Source: Girardinichthys multiradiatus (lineage: Eukaryota; Chordata; Actinopteri; Cyprinodontiformes; Goodeidae). Taken from it: 64,000 bases of DNA. The stretch covers positions 45,861,363-45,925,362 of the forward strand of contig NC_061812.1 in the NCBI RefSeq assembly GCF_021462225.1, in the 5' to 3' direction. Under the pieces are notes generated by a model. It was not told the DNA's origin, searched no databases, and was given only the letters and a program-made list of their open reading frames with translations. Of the stretch, positions 1 through 10,289 are shown piece after piece. How positions within the stretch are numbered: position 1 is the first letter of the stretch; the number at the start of each line of letters is the position of its first letter. Made by a program: the position numbers and the translations under genes.

Positions 1-48
1 AGAGCTACTGACCCCACCCTAGGTCCTAAAAGACCACCCCCTACTCAC

Positions 49-198
49 AGCCTTCTTCTCTGGAGTTCCCGTTGGAGATGTCGCAGAAAGACGCTTCTCT
101 CGAATCATCAGCTTGCTGTTGGGCTCTCTCAGGGCCCTTTTCAGCTCATTGATGCTGGCCTGGTGCTTCAGCAAGACATCCTGAGATTTATCAAGAAA
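49..198 (-). CDS. epb41l1: epb41l1 exon: start of spectrin-actin-binding region
   Basis: 150 nt, 50 codons, phase 0/0. The acceptor is TTCTCCAG|TTTCTT and the donor is AAGGCT|GTGAGT. It encodes [20 protein letters not shown] and [19 protein letters not shown], ending GTPEKKA. The [13 protein letters not shown] core is the conserved SAB motif. Positions 1-48 are the start of the following intron, so the rest of the protein, including the C-terminal domain, lies outside the window. Confidence 0.94.
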
Positions 199-1027
199 CT
201 GGAGAAGAACCACGAGACAGAGGCAGGCGTTAGCAGTCAATCAGGATGGCCTTGTTTTAAACAGCAGAACTCACATTTGCATGAACAGGCTGGGAGACAA
301 TGCTGGGTACACTGGAACGTATGCCAAAAGATTGGCTTACACTGGGGCTGAGAGCAGATAATGCTTGTGTTTCCACTATTTTGTGCTTGTCTCCTTTAGC
401 GCAACTGAAGCTGAGACAAAACCAAAAACAATTACGGTTACAGCTGAATTGGTTTTAGAGATGCAAAACAAGCTCTTTAATCCAGCTCTCGCTCCAAAGT
501 TCATGAATGATAAAATGAATATGAAACATCTATTAATTTGTTTGCTGATTAAAATTCTGCATCTTATTAAGTTTTTGTTTGCTTTGTTTGTTTATTTGAA
601 ATGATGAGAGTCAATGATGCATTCATGTAGTGCCATAATTTGATCCTCCTTTGAGTCCTGACATTTTTCACTGTTCTGAATTAAATGCTTCTTAGCCACA
701 GTTTTTCTGGCAATTCAATAATTATTTTAGTGATTCAAGGAGAAGTTAAGAGTGTAGCTTTAGTCCTTTTAGCACAGAAGCAAATTCTAAAGTTTGTCTT
801 AGGCATGTGCTTTTACAGCAATGGGAACCAGTAAATCTGAGCACTTGCTTTAGCATTGAATAAATAAAAGAGCTGAAACTTTACTGACCCTTGAGCAAAG
901 TATAATACATCCTTCTGTACTGAAGAGGTGGATGCAATAAGTTCTCAATAGGTTCAATCCTCTACAAGCTAAAGACACGTAAGCAAAAGCAGCAAACAGT
1001 GCTAGAGCCGACTTTAGGAACCTGTAC
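199..1027 (-). other. intron, no feature recognised
   Basis: AT-rich intron of epb41l1. Short open frames on both strands have no recognisable family and no coding signature. Confidence 0.6.
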
Positions 1028-1072
1028 CTCCTTTTTGTGCCGAGGAGTGGTCTCCTGGTCCAACTGAGAGAG
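1028..1072 (-). CDS. epb41l1: epb41l1 exon: 15-residue linker, QETTPRHKKE
   Basis: 45 nt, 15 codons. The donor is AAGGAG|GTACAG. The acceptor is placed at AAATCAG|CTCTCT; an alternative in-frame acceptor nine bases further in (TCTCAG|TTGGAC) would drop three codons. It encodes LSQLDQETTPRHKKE; the ETTPRHK motif is shared with EPB41L1. Small in-frame exons here are commonly alternatively spliced in the 4.1 family. Confidence 0.85.
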
Positions 1073-1742
1073 CTGATTTGGGGCAGGACAATAGGCGTGC
1101 AAGAGAAGACGAAGAAATGAAGAGCGCAAGGTCAGAGGGTGCCAAAACAAGGTGCAGAAACAAATGGAGGATCAGTGAGATGACAGGCAGGAAACGGGGA
1201 GGAGATAGGTCTAACATCTTAGATATCACAGAAAGACAGATTTAGTAATTGCTTTGTGAAGAAATTTTGGAACTTAAGACAAAAGGATAAAAAAAACATT
1301 AAGATACCACAAGAAAACATCTCAGATGAACACATGAAAAAATGCACACTTATTTAACCAAGAATAGGTCAAGACAGTCCCAAACAAAGACAATTAATTT
1401 AGTAAAGTCCAAGTTGTCTGACTGACATAAACATTCCCTCATCGGATGCAGGCCATCTACTCTACCTATAACACTGCATTGGGGTAGCTTAGGAATTCAT
1501 ATGTTTTTATTTCCCTGAATTGGTGTTTTGTTTTGTCATTTTTCAGTTTTGTTTGTGTAATGGTCAATAATTTCTGTTTTCTCTCCCCTCTCCAAAATAT
1601 ATTGCTTTCAATAATTTTGGTGGTTTGTTGTGGTAGGTTTTGGAAAAACAGACAACCTTTCTTTTCTTACAGCTGGAAACACTGTCTAAAGATCAGTGTG
1701 TTTGATCAGCAGAACCTGGCTGCTACCAACCATCTTAATTCC
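1073..1742 (-). other. intron, no feature recognised
   Basis: Intron sequence up to the hAT target duplication. No repeat family or conserved element was recognised. Confidence 0.55.
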
Positions 1743-1750
1743 AGTACAAG
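1743..1750. repeat. hAT target-site duplication, left
   Basis: AGTACAAG, identical to 6082-6089, directly abutting the CAGGGGTG terminus. Confidence 0.85.
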
Positions 1751-2554
1751 CAGGGGTGAAAGTGAGCCGGTACTGCGTACCACTAAAAGATTCTGCGCCG
1801 GTAAACAGTACCGGGAAGAGGGAAGAACGGCTGTCTGCCATGAAGCCGTCATCCAGAACCAGTTATGGCTGCAAAAATTCATGAGCACACACAGAAGATC
1901 AGATCCGCCACCAATAGGCAGTCTAAAACACGACTTAATCTTTATAAATATAGCTATTTTCCCCTCATTCCAAATAGTTTCTGAACTGTTCAGCTATGAT
2001 GGAGCCTCAATGCTCTTGCTTTGCTTCTCTCCCCTCGAAGCTCGAGGCTGTTGTGAACGGCCAGCCTTTAAAACGAGCACCGCTACGTTTAATGTCTGTC
2101 TGCTCGCTGCTAAATACCCCAGTTAAAAGCAAAGGGAGAGTAACTAGTTGTGGTTCATGTTATTTTGCTCAATTACAACAACACAGTACAGCTCGAAAAC
2201 ACCGCTTATGACTAGAGATTTCACATACACTACACGAGAGCGCATCAGAATCAGAATCAGAATCAGAAAAGCTTTATTGCCAAGTACGTTTTTGGACATA
2301 CAAGGAATTTGTTTTGGCGTAGTCAGTGCAATACAATACAAATTAAACAGTATAAACATATCTACAATATAATATAAATATATGTGCACAGTTTTAAGTG
2401 AGTGAGAGTAAGTATAGAGCAGTATAAGATGCAAGAGCAGTACAACAGTGCAGGTGATCATTGTGCAAGTAAAGCAGGAGTCCAAGCTGAGCGTTAATGT
2501 AACGCATAGAGTTACAGTTTACAAGTGTCCTGTCAGCAAAAAAAAGGGGGGGTG

Positions 2555-5257
2555 TCAGTGTGGTTTCCGGGCTTTGTTAACAAGGCTGGTGGCAGATGGG
2601 AAAAAACTGTTCTTGTGGCGTGAGGTTTTGGTCCGGATGGACCGCAGCCTCCTGCCAGAAGGGAGAGTTTCAAAGAGTCTGTGACCGGGGTGGGAGGGAT
2701 CAGCCAGAATCTTCCCTGCCCGCTTCAGGGTCCTGGAGGTGTACAGTTCCTGGAGCGACAGTAGACTGCAGCCAATCACCTTCTCAGCAGACCGAATGAC
2801 ACGCTGCAGCCTGCCCTTATCCTTGGCTGTAGCAGCGGCGTACCAGATGGTGATGGAGGAGGTGAGGATGGACTCAATGATGGCTGTGTAGAAGTGCACC
2901 ATCATAGTTTTTGGCAGGTTGAATTTCTTCAGCTGCCGCAGGAAGAACATCCTCTGCTGGGCTTTCTTGATGAGGGAGCTGATGTTTGGCTCCCACTTGA
3001 GATCCTGGGAGATGATGGTTCCCAGGAAGCGGAAAGATTCCACAGTGTCAATTGTGGAGTCACAGAGGGTGATGGGGGCAGGTGGGGCTGGGTTCTGCCT
3101 GAAGTCCACAACCATCTCCACTGTCTTTAGAGCGTTGAGCTCAAGGTTGTTCTGGCTGCACCAGTCCAACAGATGGTCCACCTCCCATCTGTACGCGGAC
3201 TCGTCACCATCAGAGATGAGTCCGATCAGGGTGGTGTCGTCCGCAAACTTCAGAAGCTTGACAGACTGGTGACTGGAGGTGCAGCTGTTGGTGTACAGGG
3301 AGAAGAGCAGAGGAGAGAGAACACAGCCTTGGGGGGAACCGGTTCTGATGGTCAGGGAGTCAGAGACGTGCTTCCCCAGCCTCACGCACTGCTTCCTGTC
3401 TGACAGGAAGTCAGTTATCCACCTACAGGTGGAGTCGGGCACACTCAGCTGGGAGAGTTTCTCCTGGAGCAGAGCTGGGATGATGGTGTTGAAGGCAGAG
3501 CTGAAATCCACAAACAGGATCCTGGCATAGGTTCCTGTGGAGTCCAGGTGCCAGAGGATGAAGTGAAGGGCTAGGTTGACTGCATCATCTACAGACCTGT
3601 TGGCTCTGTAGGCAAACTGCAGGGGGTCCAGGAGGGGGTCGGTGATGTCTTTTAGGTGTGAGAGGACAAGGCGCTCAAAGGACTTCATCACCACAGAGGT
3701 CAGGGCGACGGGTCTGAAGTCATTAAGCCCTGTGGTCCTTGGCTTCTTGGGAACAGGGACGATGGTGGAGGACTTGAAGCAGGCTGGCACATGACATGTC
3801 TCCAGTGAGGTGTTAAAAATGTCTGTGAAGACTGGAGACAGCTGATCAGCGCAGTGCTTCAGGCTGGCTGGTGAGACAGAATCCGGACCAGCAGCTTTCC
3901 GGGGGTTCTGTCTCCTGAAGAGTTTGTTTACGTCCCTCTCCTGGATGGAAAGAGCCGTCCTCGGCGTGGGTAGGGGGCTGGTGGGGGGGAACTTCAGGGT
4001 GGGGGTTGGAGGTGCCAAGGCCCCTCTTGAGGTTGGAGAGATGGGGGTGGTGGATTGTGGCTGCAGCTGTTGGGGGGTGTCATGGGGGATGGTTGCAGGA
4101 CTGTCCCTTTGTCTTTCAAAGCGGCAGTAGAACTCGTTCAGGTTGTTGGCGAGGCGTCGGTCGTTGATGGAGTGGGGGGCTTTCGGCTTGTAGTTGGTGA
4201 TTTGCGTGAGCCCTTTCCAGACAGACGCAGAGTCGTTGGCTGAGAACTGGTTTTGGAGCTTCTCAGAGTACAGTCGTTTGGCCTCTTTCACTGCCTTGCC
4301 AAACTTGTACTTTGCCTCTCTGTATATGTCTTTGTCCCCACTCCTGAAGGCCTTTTCCTTATCCAGTCTTAACCTTCTGAGTTTAGCTGTGAACCAGGGT
4401 TTGTCATTGTTGTAACTCACCCTGGTGCATGATGGTACACAGCTGTCCTCACAGAAGCTGATGTAGGAAGTCACAGCCTCTGTGTACTCGTCCAGACTGT
4501 TGGTAGTAGTCCTGAACACATCCCAGTCTGTACAGCCTAAACACGCCTGAAGATTCTCCACAGCCTCACTGCTCCACGTCCTTGTCGTCCTCACAACAGG
4601 TTTGCAGAGCTTTAGTTTCTGCCTGTATGCAGGAATCAGGTGGACCATGATGTGGTCGGATTGGCCCAGTGCAGCACGTGGGACGGCTTGATAAGCGTCT
4701 CTGATGGTGGTGTAACAGTGATCCAGAATGTTGTCCTCTCTGGTCGGACATTTTATAAACTGTCTATATTTGGGGAGTTCGTGGGTGAGATTACCTTTGT
4801 TAAAGTCACCAGCGACGATTACTAAGGAGTCCGGGTTGGTCCGCTCCACACTCAGTATCTGGTCGGCGAGCATGCGCTGTGCGACCTGCACGCTAGCTTG
4901 CGGCGGGATGTAAACACCGACCAGGATGAACGAAGCGAACTCACGGGGGGAATAGAAAGGCTTACAGTTTATGATGAAGGATTCCAGGTCTGGAGAACAG
5001 TGCTGCTGAATCACTGTCACGTCGTTGCACCAACCACTGTTGAGGTAAAAACAGATTCCTCCACCTTTCGCTTTGCCGGAGAGTTCCGTGTCTCTGTCCG
5101 CTCTGTAGAGCTGGAATCCTGCCAGCTGCAGCGCAGAGTCCGGTATTAATCCACACAGCCACGTCTCCATGAAGCACAAAACTGCCGATGAATAAAAGTC
5201 CCTGTTTTTCCCCAACAGCAGTTGTAGTTCCTCAATTTTGTTGGGAAGGGAGCGCAC
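2555..5257 (-). CDS. LINE copy A endonuclease-reverse transcriptase
   Basis: 900 codons, uninterrupted. The apurinic-type endonuclease occupies roughly residues 1-220: [10 protein letters not shown] just before the frame start, [22 protein letters not shown] and QSDHIMVHL. The linker and Pro-rich stretch follow at about 370-430. The reverse transcriptase follows with [50 protein letters not shown] and the catalytic [10 protein letters not shown]. The C-terminal part carries [11 protein letters not shown] and a Cys/Arg-rich tail. All catalytic motifs are present. One replacement, ETW preceded by Met instead of Thr, marks it against copy B. The frame begins at a GTG in the middle of the conserved LSNVRSL motif, so translation must come from the upstream segment across a TGA. 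It is nicking and reverse transcription machinery for target-primed retrotransposition. Confidence 0.92.
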   Translation of the reverse strand: MRSLPNKIEELQLLLGKNRDFYSSAVLCFMETWLCGLIPDSALQLAGFQLYRADRDTELSGKAKGGGICFYLNSGWCNDVTVIQQHCSPDLESFIINCKPFYSPREFASFILVGVYIPPQASVQVAQRMLADQILSVERTNPDSLVIVAGDFNKGNLTHELPKYRQFIKCPTREDNILDHCYTTIRDAYQAVPRAALGQSDHIMVHLIPAYRQKLKLCKPVVRTTRTWSSEAVENLQACLGCTDWDVFRTTTNSLDEYTEAVTSYISFCEDSCVPSCTRVSYNNDKPWFTAKLRRLRLDKEKAFRSGDKDIYREAKYKFGKAVKEAKRLYSEKLQNQFSANDSASVWKGLTQITNYKPKAPHSINDRRLANNLNEFYCRFERQRDSPATIPHDTPQQLQPQSTTPISPTSRGALAPPTPTLKFPPTSPLPTPRTALSIQERDVNKLFRRQNPRKAAGPDSVSPASLKHCADQLSPVFTDIFNTSLETCHVPACFKSSTIVPVPKKPRTTGLNDFRPVALTSVVMKSFERLVLSHLKDITDPLLDPLQFAYRANRSVDDAVNLALHFILWHLDSTGTYARILFVDFSSAFNTIIPALLQEKLSQLSVPDSTCRWITDFLSDRKQCVRLGKHVSDSLTIRTGSPQGCVLSPLLFSLYTNSCTSSHQSVKLLKFADDTTLIGLISDGDESAYRWEVDHLLDWCSQNNLELNALKTVEMVVDFRQNPAPPAPITLCDSTIDTVESFRFLGTIISQDLKWEPNISSLIKKAQQRMFFLRQLKKFNLPKTMMVHFYTAIIESILTSSITIWYAAATAKDKGRLQRVIRSAEKVIGCSLLSLQELYTSRTLKRAGKILADPSHPGHRLFETLPSGRRLRSIRTKTSRHKNSFFPSATSLVNKARKPH

Positions 5258-5287
5258 GTTAGAGAGAAATATTCCAGGTAACGGTGT

Positions 5288-5575
5288 TCATAGTCCACGC
5301 TGGCGAAGTCGTACCAGCACCCCAGCCCGTTTCCCTCTCTTCCGGCGTTTCACTGCGTGAACAAAGGTGAGCGCACCTTTGACCAGAATGTCCAAAAATT
5401 CCAGAGCAGTAGGCAGAAAAGTTGGAAATAACTCCTCTGGTGTAGTAGCCCTGATGTTCATGAGTTCTTCTCTGGTGAGAGAGTTCCGGGTACCATCACA
5501 GAAGACCGTTTTAAAGCAAAAAACAAAACAAAACAATGCGCACCAACACGCCGAGGCGACCATCTGCGGCGCCAT
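5288..5575 (-). CDS. LINE copy A, N-terminal segment upstream of an in-frame TGA
   Basis: 95 codons starting at an ATG four bases inside the element (MAPQMVASACW) and ending LRQRGL at TGA. It is hydrophobic at first (a Cys/Phe-rich run resembling a signal or membrane segment at about residues 8-24) and basic at the end (VKRRKRGKR). It matches no ORF1 nucleic-acid-binding domain I know. The frame continues after the TGA into the endonuclease ([16 protein letters not shown]), so this looks like the N-terminal part of one polyprotein rather than a separate ORF1. The segment and its stop are shared with copy B. Confidence 0.7.
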   Translation of the reverse strand: MAPQMVASACWCALFCFVFCFKTVFCDGTRNSLTREELMNIRATTPEELFPTFLPTALEFLDILVKGALTFVHAVKRRKRGKRAGVLVRLRQRGL

Positions 5576-5939
5576 CTTGCGCGCTTACCTCCAAAACAAA
5601 ACGGTTGCTGAGGAGATCACTGCGTTCGATTTAATGGACTGCGAGATTTTACACAGATGGTGCACAGACATAAAAAAACGCCGCTTGTATTAGGACAGGA
5701 CGAACTACAAATCACTTAGCATCTACAGACTTTTAAATAAAAACCTTGAAAACAACCGAACTGTCAAATGTTTTATTTAAATGAAATCAAAACTTGACCA
5801 CAATGCAGAGAACAATAACTTATTTGTTCAAAAGACGGGAAAATATTGATACGTTTTAATTAGCTTGAGTTTGGACTTTGCTGAGAGAGAGAAAGAGAGA
5901 GAGAGGGGTCCACAGATGAGAGTAACAATTAACACACAC

Positions 5940-5942
5940 ACG

Positions 5943-5989
<47 letters not shown>

Positions 5990-6000
5990 CACACACATAT
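5940..6000. repeat. (TA)n and (CA)n microsatellite
   Basis: About 20 TA units at 5944-5984 bordered by CA-rich repeats. A GA-rich tract lies just before it (5880-5906). It is internal to the hAT element. Confidence 0.9.
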
Positions 6001-6081
6001 ATGCCCCCAGTGCCTCCCCAGCACCCCGCTCTAGCTCAGCCTCTAAGTACTGGCAATAATTTAAAACTACTTTCACCCCTG

Positions 6082-6089
6082 AGTACAAG
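6082..6089. repeat. hAT target-site duplication, right
   Basis: AGTACAAG, identical to 1743-1750, directly following the CACCCCTG terminus. Confidence 0.85.
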
Positions 6090-6194
6090 CAATACAAATT
6101 AACAATGTTTATGCATTTTAGCTTAGTTACACTCCCCTACTACTCTCCAATTTTGCATTATTTGCTATTGGCCCTGTCTTTTATTGCTTAACCC

Positions 6195-6725
6195 TGTCTC
6201 TCTCCTAGATGAAGCCACTAAAGGAGCTTCTACTGCCTTTAACGTTTTACTTTTCTTTCACATAGAAAATACTTCTGAGTCAGTGCTTCTGTGTTGTTTT
6301 GTGTACGTCCTCTGTCTTCTCAAACCCCTACTTGGTTGTGGCAGAGAGTCACTCACAATGAACCTGGTTCTGCAGGAGGTTTCTCCTTGTTTCTTCCCTG
6401 GATGCTCAGTATAAGGGTTTGCCCCAAAGTCAACAACAATGCAAGCGAGTCTCTACTTTCACCACATACTCATCCAGGAGGAGTGAAGCTTCCAAGTCAA
6501 TGACTTGTAATCTGCTGGGTCTCATTAGATATAAAACTTTTTAACCAGTTTGTATAATAAACTGAATTTGACTGCTCTGTTTGAACTAGGATAAATTTGG
6601 AATGCATGTACCCGACTTGGAATATGTATGATTGAGCTGAAATGACTATTTTATTTTTTTTTTTGCTTTGAGATGGCATGTTATGAATTGGCATTATATA
6701 AATAAAATGAACTGAATATTGAAAT
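6195..6725 (+). mobile_element. LINE 3'-UTR-type repeat fragment
   Basis: The text GATGAAGCCACTAAAGGAGC, GAACCTGGTTCTGCAGGAGG and a terminal AATAAAATGAACTGAATATTGAA tract matches my memory of a dispersed teleost repeat that is the untranslated 3' end of a non-LTR retrotransposon with a GATTGA/TGAA-like tail. No coding part is attached. Borders are approximate. Confidence 0.5.
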
Positions 6726-7305
6726 GTAACAATTTCCATTTTCATGCAGCCGTAAAACAAACTTGCATGTTAAGCAATGAAGCTAAGATTTTTCACTGAT
6801 GATTTTCCTGATAGCCTCACAAAACCTGGTGGAAGATGAACATTTAGGGGATAAAGTACAGTCTGACCGATTTACTGATGGATGGTTAAAAACATTACGC
6901 AGACACCAAATACCTCCTGTTTACTGTTAGCTTGAGAGCCAGCCTCCTCCTTATTGCCAGCAAGGGTTGAAGAACAGAGAAAGAGTGTTAGAGACAGAAG
7001 GCCAGGCTCCAGTCTGCTTTTCGTAGCATACTGAGAACAGGTTAAATACTGTAAAGCTGTTAGCAAGATTTATAAAGAATGCAGTGCAGGCATTAAAGCT
7101 GGGTGAATAGGAGTGCCAGGAGAAAAGTTAGCGAAATGCTAAATCCACAAAGGCCTCTACAGTGTAATGCCCCTGTGGGATAAACCTCAGTTGTACTGAG
7201 AACTTTATAATTCTGCACCTATTTACATCATCACCTCAGCAGTCCCTGCCAGGCCTGCACATCAAAAAGTCAGAGTTGTCTTCAAATTAGCTGAAATGTT
7301 CTTAC
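6726..7305 (-). other. intron, no feature recognised
   Basis: Intron between the LINE fragment and the linker exon. Nothing recognisable. Confidence 0.5.
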
Positions 7306-7535
7306 CCTGATTTCTTTCTTTCTGCTTGGAGTGACATTGCCATCGTGATCTTTCTCTTGCTCCATGTCATGGCTCAGTTCTTGGTCCTTGTCTTCTTCGT
7401 CTTGCTCCAGGCTGGGCTCCAGCTCTGTCTCCAGCTCATCCATGGAGGGGCTGTGGAGTCGACGTTGTTCGCTGGCGCTGCGGCGGGACAGGCCATCGTG
7501 ATTCTCACACATGGATGATACTGGCCGTGAGAACT
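7306..7535 (-). CDS. epb41l1: epb41l1 exon: acidic linker (U2-like) region
   Basis: 230 nt, two bases plus 76 codons. The acceptor is ACGAGCAG|AGTTCT and the donor is ATCAGG|GTAAGA. It encodes EFSRPVSSMCENHDG, then a strongly acidic low-complexity stretch rich in Glu and Asp, ending in a basic SRKKEIR. It corresponds to the poorly conserved linker between the FA domain and the SAB region, and length varies between species. EFSRP after SRSLDG matches EPB41L1. Confidence 0.9.
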
Positions 7536-7770
7536 CTGCTCGTTCAGAAAGGTTTAGTTTCAATACATGAGTTGTCAGATGAGCTTATATAGTTTTGAAA
7601 GGATAGCTGGACATTGCAGGAAAGGTTGAGACATTCGTTTAGCGGTAAGACATCTACTGGTATGTGCTGCTGTTTTTTTCACTGGAGACAATGCTTAAAA
7701 ATATCTTGAGAAAAGTATAACTAATATGTTCTAAACATATCCTCATCTAGACTTGTTGATATAGACAAGA

Positions 7771-8155
7771 TGGCCTTGAACCACCACCTTAACGTGGTGG
7801 AAAGGTTTGAGTGCTTGAATGATCCCAAAGGCTATGCTGTCTGGGGCTTAAATGCCCCTGATAGGGTCTGCCATGGTCTGGATGAAGAGTCAGACAAAGA
7901 GTGATTCAGAAGCTTTCATGAGGACCAGTAAATTGAGGCACACGACATCGCCCAGTACGGCAGAGCTGGGGCCCACCCTGGAGCCAGACCTGGGGGTGTG
8001 GCTCGTTGGTGAGCACCTGTTGGCCGTGTTACTCCTAGTAGGACCCAGTCGGAACCAAGCCCGAAAAAAAAAAGAGACGCAAGGCCATCTTCCAGTGGGC
8101 CCATCACAGGGGAACCATGGGGGCACCATGAGGGATTGGTGCAAAGAGGACACTT
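7771..8155 (+). repeat. dispersed repeat fragment, family unassigned
   Basis: The GC-richer block begins GAACCACCACCTTAACGTGG and contains GCCAGACCTGGGGGTGTGGC and GCTCGTTGGTGAGCACCTG. I recognise this as a recurring interspersed sequence of fish genomes, probably the 5' region of a LINE, but cannot name the family. Frames on both strands are short and broken. Confidence 0.4.
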
Positions 8156-8249
8156 AAACTTGCTATTTTAACATATTTTCATTCATGCAAAGCTAAACAT
8201 CCATTTCCAATGCCCATAAGTCCATTTTAATAGATAGATAAGAAAACTA

Positions 8250-9136
8250 CAGTGATTTGCAAAATATTTTCAGCTAATTTTGTCACATCATAACCACAGA
8301 CTTAAACATAGTTATTGGGATTTTCAGACCAACACAAAGCAGTACATATCTGTAAACTGGAAAGAAAATGATGCACGGTTCGCTAAAGGTTTTCAAAATA
8401 AAAACCTGTAGCATGCATTTGTATTGAGTACACTTTTTAGAGCCACTTTTTGCAGCAATTATAGCTGCAGGTTTTTTTCCCAAATGTTTTCCCAATGTTT
8501 TTTGCCAAATAGCTCAAGCCTAGTCAGACTGGATGCAGAGCACCTGCCAACATAATTTTTAAGCCTTGCCACAGATTGTCAATCGGATTTTGGTAAGGAC
8601 TTTGACTGAGCAATTCAAACACTTATATATACTTTGATCAAAACCATTTCACTGTGGTTGTTGTCCTGCTGGACCTCCACCTAGTTTCCTTTGCAGCCTC
8701 TAATCTTGCCGTCCCATCTTCCCATGTATGCTGGTGCTTTAAAAACATCATGGGTCTGTGTATTAATCTTGCTGTGCTCTTGTTCTGCAACCAAGCTGAG
8801 ATCAACAGGTTGGAATTCATTATTGATTGTATATATTACATTTCTGTTAATTCACAAAATAGTTTTTTATGTTAAAAGATCAACTGACCAAACAGGAATT
8901 AAATGTCAAGGTTCAAGTGGTCAGATAACAAATTATGCCATAAGGCGTTTCAGATTCAGCTTCAAGAATCCAGCATCCTGAAGTAAGAAAATCAACTGCA
9001 TAGTGCAGTTAAGTGATGATATTATTGGGTCATTGCTGCAATTTATATGTAACAATTAGAATTTTATTCTGTTGCAGTGGCCTACAACAGTGCTCATATG
9101 TCAGAACTGACCAAAATGACCCAAAGATCTGGGGTG
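8250..9136. mobile_element. Tc1-like DNA transposon relic, left part
   Basis: Begins CAGTGATTTGCAAAATATT after a TA dinucleotide (8248-8249). Its text (TCACATCATAACCACAGAC, GACCAACACAAAGCAGTACA, CAGACTGGATGCAGAGCACC) belongs to a common teleost Tc1-like family with CAGTGC-type ends. The other half lies at 15802-16192, in reverse complement at its terminus and also followed by TA, so the two are the ends of one element split by the sushi-type retrotransposon. A transposase relic in the minus direction is hinted at (8490-8830) but heavily decayed. Confidence 0.65.
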
Positions 9137-9141
9137 GTGAT
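9137..9141. repeat. sushi-element target-site duplication, left
   Basis: GTGAT, identical to 15797-15801, directly abutting the LTR terminus. Confidence 0.85.
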
Positions 9142-9597
9142 TATCATGAATTGCTTAAATAGTCGAAGTAGAACAAAACCAGAGGATGAAACAGACTCAG
9201 CACACAGGATAAGACGGTAAATGAGGTTTATTTCTACTGTAGACTTTGTTTAAGGAATCTTGAGTTGGAGTTGTCCAGAAGCCAGAGGAGGAGGAGGTAA
9301 ACCCAGGAATCCAAGGAGAGGGAGAGAGTACTGGTGATGAGAATATTTACAGTGCAGTCCTTAGGAGGGAGTATTACCAGATGTTGGCAGGCAGGTAGGT
9401 CGATAGGCAGGTCGACAGGCAGACAGACAGACAGCTAGGCAGACAGACAGGAGTCCACATAACTGAGGTTATGTTCCAGCAAAGGTCTGTATCAGCAGCT
9501 ACCTTAAGAAGCCCATGAGCTCATTAGGAGAATGTGTTGCAGCTGCACACAATGAGCTGCCAGAACCAACCAGAAGGGGAGGAGCAGAGATCCTACA
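9142..9597 (-). repeat. sushi element 3' LTR
   Basis: Same ends as the 5' LTR. It differs by scattered substitutions and small length changes in the CAGACAGA-type repeat block at 9410-9450. It is preceded in sense by the purine tract at 9598-9613. Confidence 0.9.
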
Positions 9598-9613
9598 GTA
9601 CCCTCCCCTCAAC
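9598..9613 (-). promoter_or_regulatory. sushi element polypurine tract
   Basis: The sense strand reads TTGAGGGGAGGGTAC immediately before the TGTAGGATC start of the 3' LTR. It would prime plus-strand DNA synthesis. The sushi relic at 62729-62742 has nearly the same tract. Confidence 0.8.
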
Positions 9614-10289
9614 GATTGCCTCCAGGTAATCCAGAACGTTTTTCAGGATGGCGTTTGTAAAAGGACGTGATGAGAGCAGGGTCCAGGATGTGAGAACGGG
9701 GAACCCAGGTTCTCTCTTCAGGTCCATATCCTGCCCAATCCACAAGATATTGAAAACCACGCCCCCTACGCCGAACATCCAGGATACGATTGACCGTATA
9801 TGCAGGGTGGTCATCAATGAGTCGAGCAGGGGGAGGGAGCTTGGTGGGACGACTCAGGGGGCTTTCCGAGACTGGCTTGATCTGGGAAACATGGAAAGTA
9901 GGGTGAATGTGCATGGAAGATGGTAGTTTGAGTCTCACCGCAGATGGGTTGATGATCCTCTCGATGAGAAAAGGGCCAATGAAACAGGGGGCCAACTTTC
10001 TAGAAGTATATTTTAATTTAATATTCCTGGTGGAAAGCCAGACTCTCTGATTGACGCGGTAGACAGGTGCAGCAGAACGGTGACGGTTAGTGAACCTCTT
10101 ATTTTGTTCCAGAGTGCGTAGGAGGGTCCTCCTGGTCTGTTGCCAGATCCTGCGACACCTGGAAACATAATGCTGAACACAGGGGACCAGGATGTCAGAT
10201 TCAACACTGGGAAACAGCGGAGGTAGATAGCCCAGTGAAGCCTCAAAGGGGGACAAACCAGTAGCAGAGGAAGTACAGGTCCTTCTCAA
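9609..10289 (-). CDS. sushi element integrase C-terminus with chromodomain
   Basis: Resumes after the Tc1 insertion with [19 protein letters not shown], the standard C-terminal integrase motif, then [20 protein letters not shown] (the GPY/F module, with PCFIGPF), then FHVSQIKPV. The last third is a chromodomain: [39 protein letters not shown]. Chromodomains direct integration to particular chromatin and define chromoviruses. The first ~14 bases of this frame belong to the Tc1 terminus and are not original. Confidence 0.9.
   Translation of the reverse strand: MRRTCTSSATGLSPFEASLGYLPPLFPSVESDILVPCVQHYVSRCRRIWQQTRRTLLRTLEQNKRFTNRHRSAAPVYRVNQRVWLSTRNIKLKYTSRKLAPCFIGPFLIERIINPSAVRLKLPSSMHIHPTFHVSQIKPVSESPLSRPTKLPPPARLIDDHPAYTVNRILDVRRRGRGFQYLVDWAGYGPEERTWVPRSHILDPALITSFYKRHPEKRSGLPGGNR

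Larger units (their letters stand above)
2245..5579 (-). mobile_element. LINE (Jockey/L2/CR1-type non-LTR retrotransposon), copy A
   Basis: A nearly full-length element on the minus strand. The 5' end (5579) starts CAAGATGGCGCCG and the 3' end (2245) is AATAAAGCTT followed by about four TTCTGA units, a microsatellite-type tail used instead of poly(A) by L2/CR1/Rex1-like LINEs. It is very similar along its whole length to copy B (32628-35973) in the opposite orientation. Clade assignment within the Jockey superfamily was not possible by eye. No clear target duplication flanks it. It sits inside the hAT element and in the sense orientation of epb41l1. Confidence 0.9.
1751..6081. mobile_element. 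hAT-type DNA transposon, non-autonomous, split by a LINE
   Basis: The left end reads CAGGGGTGAAAGTGAGCC and the right end, on the opposite strand, reads CAGGGGTGAAAGTAG: 13 identical terminal bases. Both ends are flanked by the same 8 bp, AGTACAAG (1743-1750 and 6082-6089). An 8-bp duplication and a CAGGGGTG-type terminus are diagnostic of the hAT superfamily. The element is 4331 bp, but 3335 bp of that is an inserted LINE (2245-5579), leaving about 1 kb. No transposase is recognisable in the remainder, so it is probably a non-autonomous derivative. The residual interior has GC-rich patches near 1770-1860 and 2040-2100 and a (TA)n tract near its right end. Confidence 0.85.

Noticed and set aside
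1533..2126. A 197-codon open frame on the plus strand
   Set aside because: It crosses the hAT terminus and target duplication and has low-complexity, non-family text; chance frame.
3924..4243. Antisense frames over the LINE reverse transcriptase and endonuclease regions (both copies)
   Set aside because: They mirror the coding strand of the LINE and have no family resemblance.
9400..9455. CAGACAGACAGA-type repeats as a CRISPR-like array
   Set aside because: Simple short tandem repeats inside the LTR, present in both LTRs; no spacers.
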